Assembly: GCA_905221605.1 (NCBI GenBank)
Contig: CAJNDS010002196.1
Span: 1 to 30,000, forward strand
Direction of reading: 5' to 3'
Source of the DNA: Symbiodinium natans
Lineage: Eukaryota; Sar; Dinophyceae; Suessiales; Symbiodiniaceae
DNA: 30,000 nucleotides
Positions 26,748 through 30,000 of the stretch are shown here, piece by piece (position 1 is the first letter of the stretch; every line of letters begins with the position of its first letter). The notes under the pieces are model-generated. The model was given only the letters and a program-made list of their open reading frames with translations, ran no database searches and had not been told where the DNA came from. The translations under genes and the position numbers were made by a program.

Positions 26748-27395
26748 CTAGCCACCTTCCTCACTCAACCTCTTCTCCCTTTCACTCTCCCTTGCACTCA
26801 AAACTTGCTCACGGTGACTCCGTCGTTGGATTTTGAAGGCTTGCCTTTGTCGCTTATGAGCTTCCATCTGGTCCTGAATGCTCGCGGGGAAGACAGGAGG
26901 AGGCGGCTTGACTATGGATGGTTGCTCAACTGCACCGGAAGAGGAACTTGACGAAACAGGGCCGCAAAGCGAGACTCGATTCGCAGCTGCCGCCACAGAA
27001 CTATCTTCACATCGAGTCTCTGGACAGGTTGAAGCCGTCAACTTGTTCTCCAATGCAAGCTCCAACTCAGCGATGCGTAGCTGGAACGTCTCCATCACTT
27101 CCGTTTGCCTCCTGACTCCTGCCATCGCATTTTCCATGATTCTCTCGAAGTCCGGTCGTAAAATCACCTCATAGTCAGTCTGTACTCCCTGATTGCAAGA
27201 CTCAGGAGATTCGTATGTCGGCTCTGACACGTATCCCAATGCTGTATACAAAGAGATTGGTCGTCTGGTAGATGGGGCGGTCATTCCATGGAGGGCTCTC
27301 CAGAGGTGTGGCAGCACGTCCTGTTTCCTCCCTTTCCTGGCCAGTCTGATAGAAAAGCCAATGCATGCACATAATTGCTTGCACCGAGCGTCCAT
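26748..27395 (-). CDS. Intronless frame behind a relict spliced leader; likely retrogene
   Basis: From ATG at 27393-27395 to TAG at 26748-26750 the minus strand is open for 215 codons without an intron, unusual here. An in-frame TGA lies about 30 bases upstream, so this ATG is the natural start. The N-terminus is basic (MDARCKQLCACIGFSIRLAR). The middle has a helical, probably coiled segment (QTEVMETFQLRIAELELALE). Then come a Ser run, a Pro-rich KPPPPVFPAS and a charged C-terminal helix (QMEAHKRQRQAFKIQRRSHR). No family recognised. The spliced-leader relict 65 bases upstream on the same strand suggests a trans-spliced mRNA copied back into the genome. The antisense frame (26376-26951) is a shadow. 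No clear poly(A) remnant seen. Confidence 0.6.
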   Translation of the reverse strand: MDARCKQLCACIGFSIRLARKGRKQDVLPHLWRALHGMTAPSTRRPISLYTALGYVSEPTYESPESCNQGVQTDYEVILRPDFERIMENAMAGVRRQTEVMETFQLRIAELELALENKLTASTCPETRCEDSSVAAAANRVSLCGPVSSSSSSGAVEQPSIVKPPPPVFPASIQDQMEAHKRQRQAFKIQRRSHREQVLSARESEREKRLSEEGG

Positions 27396-27459
27396 AGCAG
27401 CAATAAGCACAGAAACTCAATTACCCAGAGGAAATGCCCCCTAGGGCCTCGTAGCCAAA

Positions 27460-27482
27460 CTTGAGCCAAAATGGCTTGAGCC
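27460..27482 (-). other. Relict dinoflagellate spliced leader, tandem
   Basis: On the minus strand GGCTCAAG is followed directly by CCATTTTGGCTCAAG. The known 22-nt leader is a degenerate base plus CCGTAGCCATTTTGGCTCAAG. The second unit matches its last 15 bases exactly, beginning after the internal AG. The first matches the last eight, and its upstream part (CCTAGGCTAC) may be a decayed remainder. Tandem truncated leaders of this form arise when an mRNA is retroposed and then trans-spliced again. Confidence 0.88.
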
Positions 27483-27492
27483 GTAGCCTAGG

Positions 27493-27557
27493 CCCTAAAC
27501 CCTAAACCCTATAAACCCTAAACCCGAAACCCTAAAACCCTAAACCCTAAACCCTAG
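27493..27557 (+). repeat. CCCTAAA tract abutting the relict spliced leader
   Basis: About nine units with CCCGAAA and extra-base variants. It starts ten bases from the relict leader. Confidence 0.95.
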
Positions 27558-27982
27558 GGTCAACCGTACCTGGCCGGGCCAAATGATGTCCAGCCGCTGT
27601 GAGTTCGTCTGCTTCCTCTGTAATTTCGGGGACCCTCCACCACCACTCCTCATTGCGTTCACGCCATCGCTGGCTTCCGCCTCAGCAAGCTGGGAAAGTG
27701 ATATAGGTTGCGGACAGGTCGTGAATCTTGTGGCCTGTTCCCTTGTGCAACCCAACAGGCTCCTACAGTTCGCAGTTCACATGTGCACCCGCTTGCGGAA
27801 CGTCTCACTATGTCATTTTTCATGCCACCCGGATTAGAAATATCGCAGGACATTGCCGGGCAACTGTTTTGGATCCAGCCTTAATCGAGGTATGCCTACG
27901 CACGTCTGGATTTTGCTGGTGTTCTAGCTGCAGGAAGGACTCAAGCCTCACGGCTTATGTAGGGGTTATTGGAAACTCAATC

Positions 27983-28018
27983 TAGGGTTTAGGGTTTTTT
28001 GTTTAGGGTTTAGGGTGT
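27983..28018 (+). repeat. TTTAGGG tract with T-run
   Basis: Two blocks of two units separated by TTTTTTG. Confidence 0.9.
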
Positions 28019-28367
28019 AGCACTTGAACTTGAGCTCCCAGAATTTCAGCCAGCTTTGTCTCAGCAACGCCGCTTTATCTTCTTTGCTGGGATCTTCCAG
28101 CCCAATGGAGCCTGTGCCTCGTTCGGGTCACTCTGCCAAGCAGCCACATGCACGCTCACGCGAACACCCGTGATCTGCTTTTACACTGACTTCTCCCACC
28201 TAGGCCGCCGTCGTGTTGAAAGCCTTAGCTCATCATTTGGGATGTTCACCCTTGTACTAAGAGTCCTTCATAGGGATCAAAAATTATAGTAACCCCCTGT
28301 TAGAAATCCCTCTTAAGGACTGTAAGTATAAGGGGGGGGGAGCAATCATCAAGTGCAGGCTCGTGGC

Positions 28368-28452
28368 CTGCATTGTCAACCCGCTTTTGCAACTCAGCAA
28401 TCTTGCTGCTCAGGTTGTCCACTTGGAGCTCATGCTCTTCTCGTAGCCGATC
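28368..28452 (-). CDS. Exon candidate encoding a coiled coil
   Basis: Between GCGCAG and a GC donor (ATGCAG/GCCACG) the minus strand encodes DRLREEHELQVDNLSSKIAE and then LQKRVDNA, with clear heptad spacing of Leu, Val and Ile. Same splice style as the channel. It could be its N-terminal region or a different gene upstream. Confidence 0.42.
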
Positions 28453-28720
28453 CTGCGCTCAATGCTCGTGCAGAGGGGTGATGCAGCCTTCACTCGTCTA
28501 CGGCGTGACCGCCCTGGAGAGAAGGCAGAACATCAGGCCACAAAGACTGAAGGCTTCTGCATGCGGAAAGTCGCCAAGTAGGCCGACTGCTTTCCTGGCC
28601 GCCCCCCTGATTTATGGAAAGAAAAATGCAAGACAAACCAGTTTTTGCACCCGCGGCTCCAAAAGGGATAGAAAGATCCTTAGCTCAAGAGGCGCTGTGT
28701 GCTCACTTGTGCATGATTTG

Positions 28721-28831
28721 CCCAAAGAGCCCCAAGACCCCTTAATCAAGGAATATAGCTTAAATTATAAAGGGATCCTTCTTATTGATTTGAGCTATAT
28801 TCCTTAATGAAGGGGTATTGGGCTCTCTGGG
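28721..28831. mobile_element. MITE family A, copy 4, inside an exon-like segment
   Basis: 111 bp, ends CCCAAAGAGCCCCAAGACCC and inverted AGGGGTATTGGGCTCTCTGGG-like. Flanked by TG on both sides (CA on the minus strand), a 2-bp duplication. Confidence 0.88.
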
Positions 28832-28874
28832 TGTGCCACTGCTCTGTCAAGCCAGGCAGCTCATCCTCCTCTGT
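28832..28874 (-). CDS. Exon candidate interrupted by a MITE
   Basis: After ACCTTTGCAG the minus strand encodes TEEDELPGLTEQWH and then meets the family A element. If the element and one copy of its CA duplication are ignored, the frame continues as KSCT and reaches a near-consensus donor GTGAGC at about 28707. Confidence 0.33.
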
Positions 28875-29219
28875 CTGCAAAGGTTTTCCCTGGTGCCGAA
28901 CCAGAGAAAAAATCCCACACCAACACCATGGTTGGGGCTCCCGTTTTACAGTAGTGGTCAGGAATGATCCGTCGCCATGCTTTCCGCTGACTGTCTTGGG
29001 TTCGTGTTGATTTGCACGAGGTATAACAGCGCATGCTTGACCCCTACATCGAGTTGGACAACTCACAAAAATCTGCAAAGCACAGCAGACACGACCCGGC
29101 GGCGCCTGCAATGCCCAAGCAGGTCGATGCATGCATCCTGAGAGCAGAATTTCCCTCACCCCCCCCCTCCGGCCCGCCCCCCCCCTTCTCATGGCGTAGC
29201 AAAAACGCACGATAAACAC

Positions 29220-30000
29220 AATGCACGAATGCGCATTAAAATAGAATTTGAATAATGTGCGTCTATATACATTTATATTCAGGTATGAGTATATACATAC
29301 GACAATTATTCAGGTGCAGGCCGAACATGCAAACGCCGATCTGCCGGGACTCCAAGATCGGCCGCGCTCCACACTCCCACTCACCAACACAGGCCACTTG
29401 AGGCAAAGAGCGCGGGCGGAAGTGACGTGAATCAAGTGTGCAGGGTATCGGGCACACGATGGTTTCTCAGGGTGATTGGCCTATGATGCGAACCTGATGA
29501 ACCTCTTACCTCTTGCGGAACCTACACCTCCGCCAAGTAATGGTCACTGCCGCTTGCCACTCGCATCACTCGCCCACATCGGCCAGACTTGAGAAGCACT
29601 CCAAGGCACAGGTCCAGAATGTCCACGACCTTAGGTTTACGCTGCCGAAAGACTTAGGCAAACCCTTACAATGACTGGGCAAGAAAGGTATTTCAGCACG
29701 TGTTGACAGATTCTTGCAACTTCTAACCTTAGCCCTCATCCAGGGTCCCAGAGAGAGCTCTTCAATCATGAGCCGTGTGACATAATAAATGCGAACACAG
29801 ACACCGAGAGCCATTTTGCTCGTTTTGTTCGTGCTGCCATATTCGCTCTATCTAATTTAGGCTCAAACTTAATTTGCCCGCTTCACGCCTTCACACGTTG
29901 CAACTTAAACTGAAAAGCACATGTACTGTGCAAACGTAGGAGGCTCCAATCATGCCGACCATCACATGACGCGACATGTTGCGCAGCTGCAACATCGCAT
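29220..30000. other. Right end without a supported gene
   Basis: AT-rich patch at 29235-29310, then sequence with short open frames on both strands (for example 29566-29814 minus). No domain, splice pair or repeat that I can name. Confidence 0.4.

Noticed and set aside
26376-26951. 191-codon plus-strand open frame
   Set aside because: Partly antisense of the retrogene and starting in a poly-G run; no coding character of its own.
1-30000. Eimeria-type apicomplexan genome, also rich in dispersed TTTAGGG repeats
   Set aside because: The spliced-leader relict and the dominant GC intron donors fit dinoflagellates; the CAG repeat tracts typical of Eimeria coding regions are absent.
1-30000. CRISPR array, tRNA, rRNA or bacterial operon
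   Set aside because: Repeats are telomere-like or inverted elements without spacers; I found no cloverleaf, rRNA-like stretch or closely spaced long genes.

Overview
This 30 kb window looks like nuclear DNA of a dinoflagellate. Two lines of evidence support this. At 27460-27482 (minus strand) there is a tandem, partly truncated copy of the dinoflagellate trans-spliced leader. From about 23.2 to 16.2 kb (minus strand) many very short exons can be joined by hand into one voltage-gated cation channel followed by an EF-hand pair, and most of its introns begin with GC instead of GT, a splice-site habit known from dinoflagellates. None of the long open frames in the window is a complete gene. The real coding signal is split into pieces of 18 to 101 bases.

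Layout. 1-200: GT/TCTGTG microsatellite. 0.5-2.2 kb: minus-strand exon candidates of an unrecognised gene, one encoding a membrane helix. 2.76-3.21 kb: degenerate TATAGGG minisatellite. 3.84-4.23 kb: AT-rich island holding a minus-strand frame that resembles organellar ribosomal protein bL28, perhaps plastid-derived. 6.4-8.7 kb, plus weaker pieces near 11.0 and 12.7 kb: coding-like plus-strand segments, function unknown. 14.1-14.7 kb: two coding-like minus-strand segments. 16.2-23.2 kb: the channel gene (S2 to S6, pore, EF-hands, C-terminal tail with stop); its N-terminus and S1 are not resolved. 26.7-27.5 kb: an intronless minus-strand frame just behind the relict spliced leader, best read as a retroposed mRNA. 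28.3-28.9 kb: two more minus-strand exon candidates, one coiled-coil, one interrupted by a small inverted-repeat element.

Repeats dominate the rest. About thirty interstitial tracts of the plant/dinoflagellate-type telomere heptamer (CCCTAAA/TTTAGGG, up to 353 bp) lie in both orientations, many inside channel introns. At least four families of short inverted-repeat (MITE-like) elements occur. The best defined has four copies of 108-114 bp with ends CCCARAGAGCCCAATACCCC, usually flanked by a 2-bp duplication.

The strand pattern suggests a minus block (0.5-2.2 kb), a plus block (6.4-12.8 kb) and a minus block (14-29 kb), so the plus block and the channel gene would be convergent. All splice joins were made by eye and need transcript support. 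I saw no tRNA, rRNA, CRISPR or bacterial operon.
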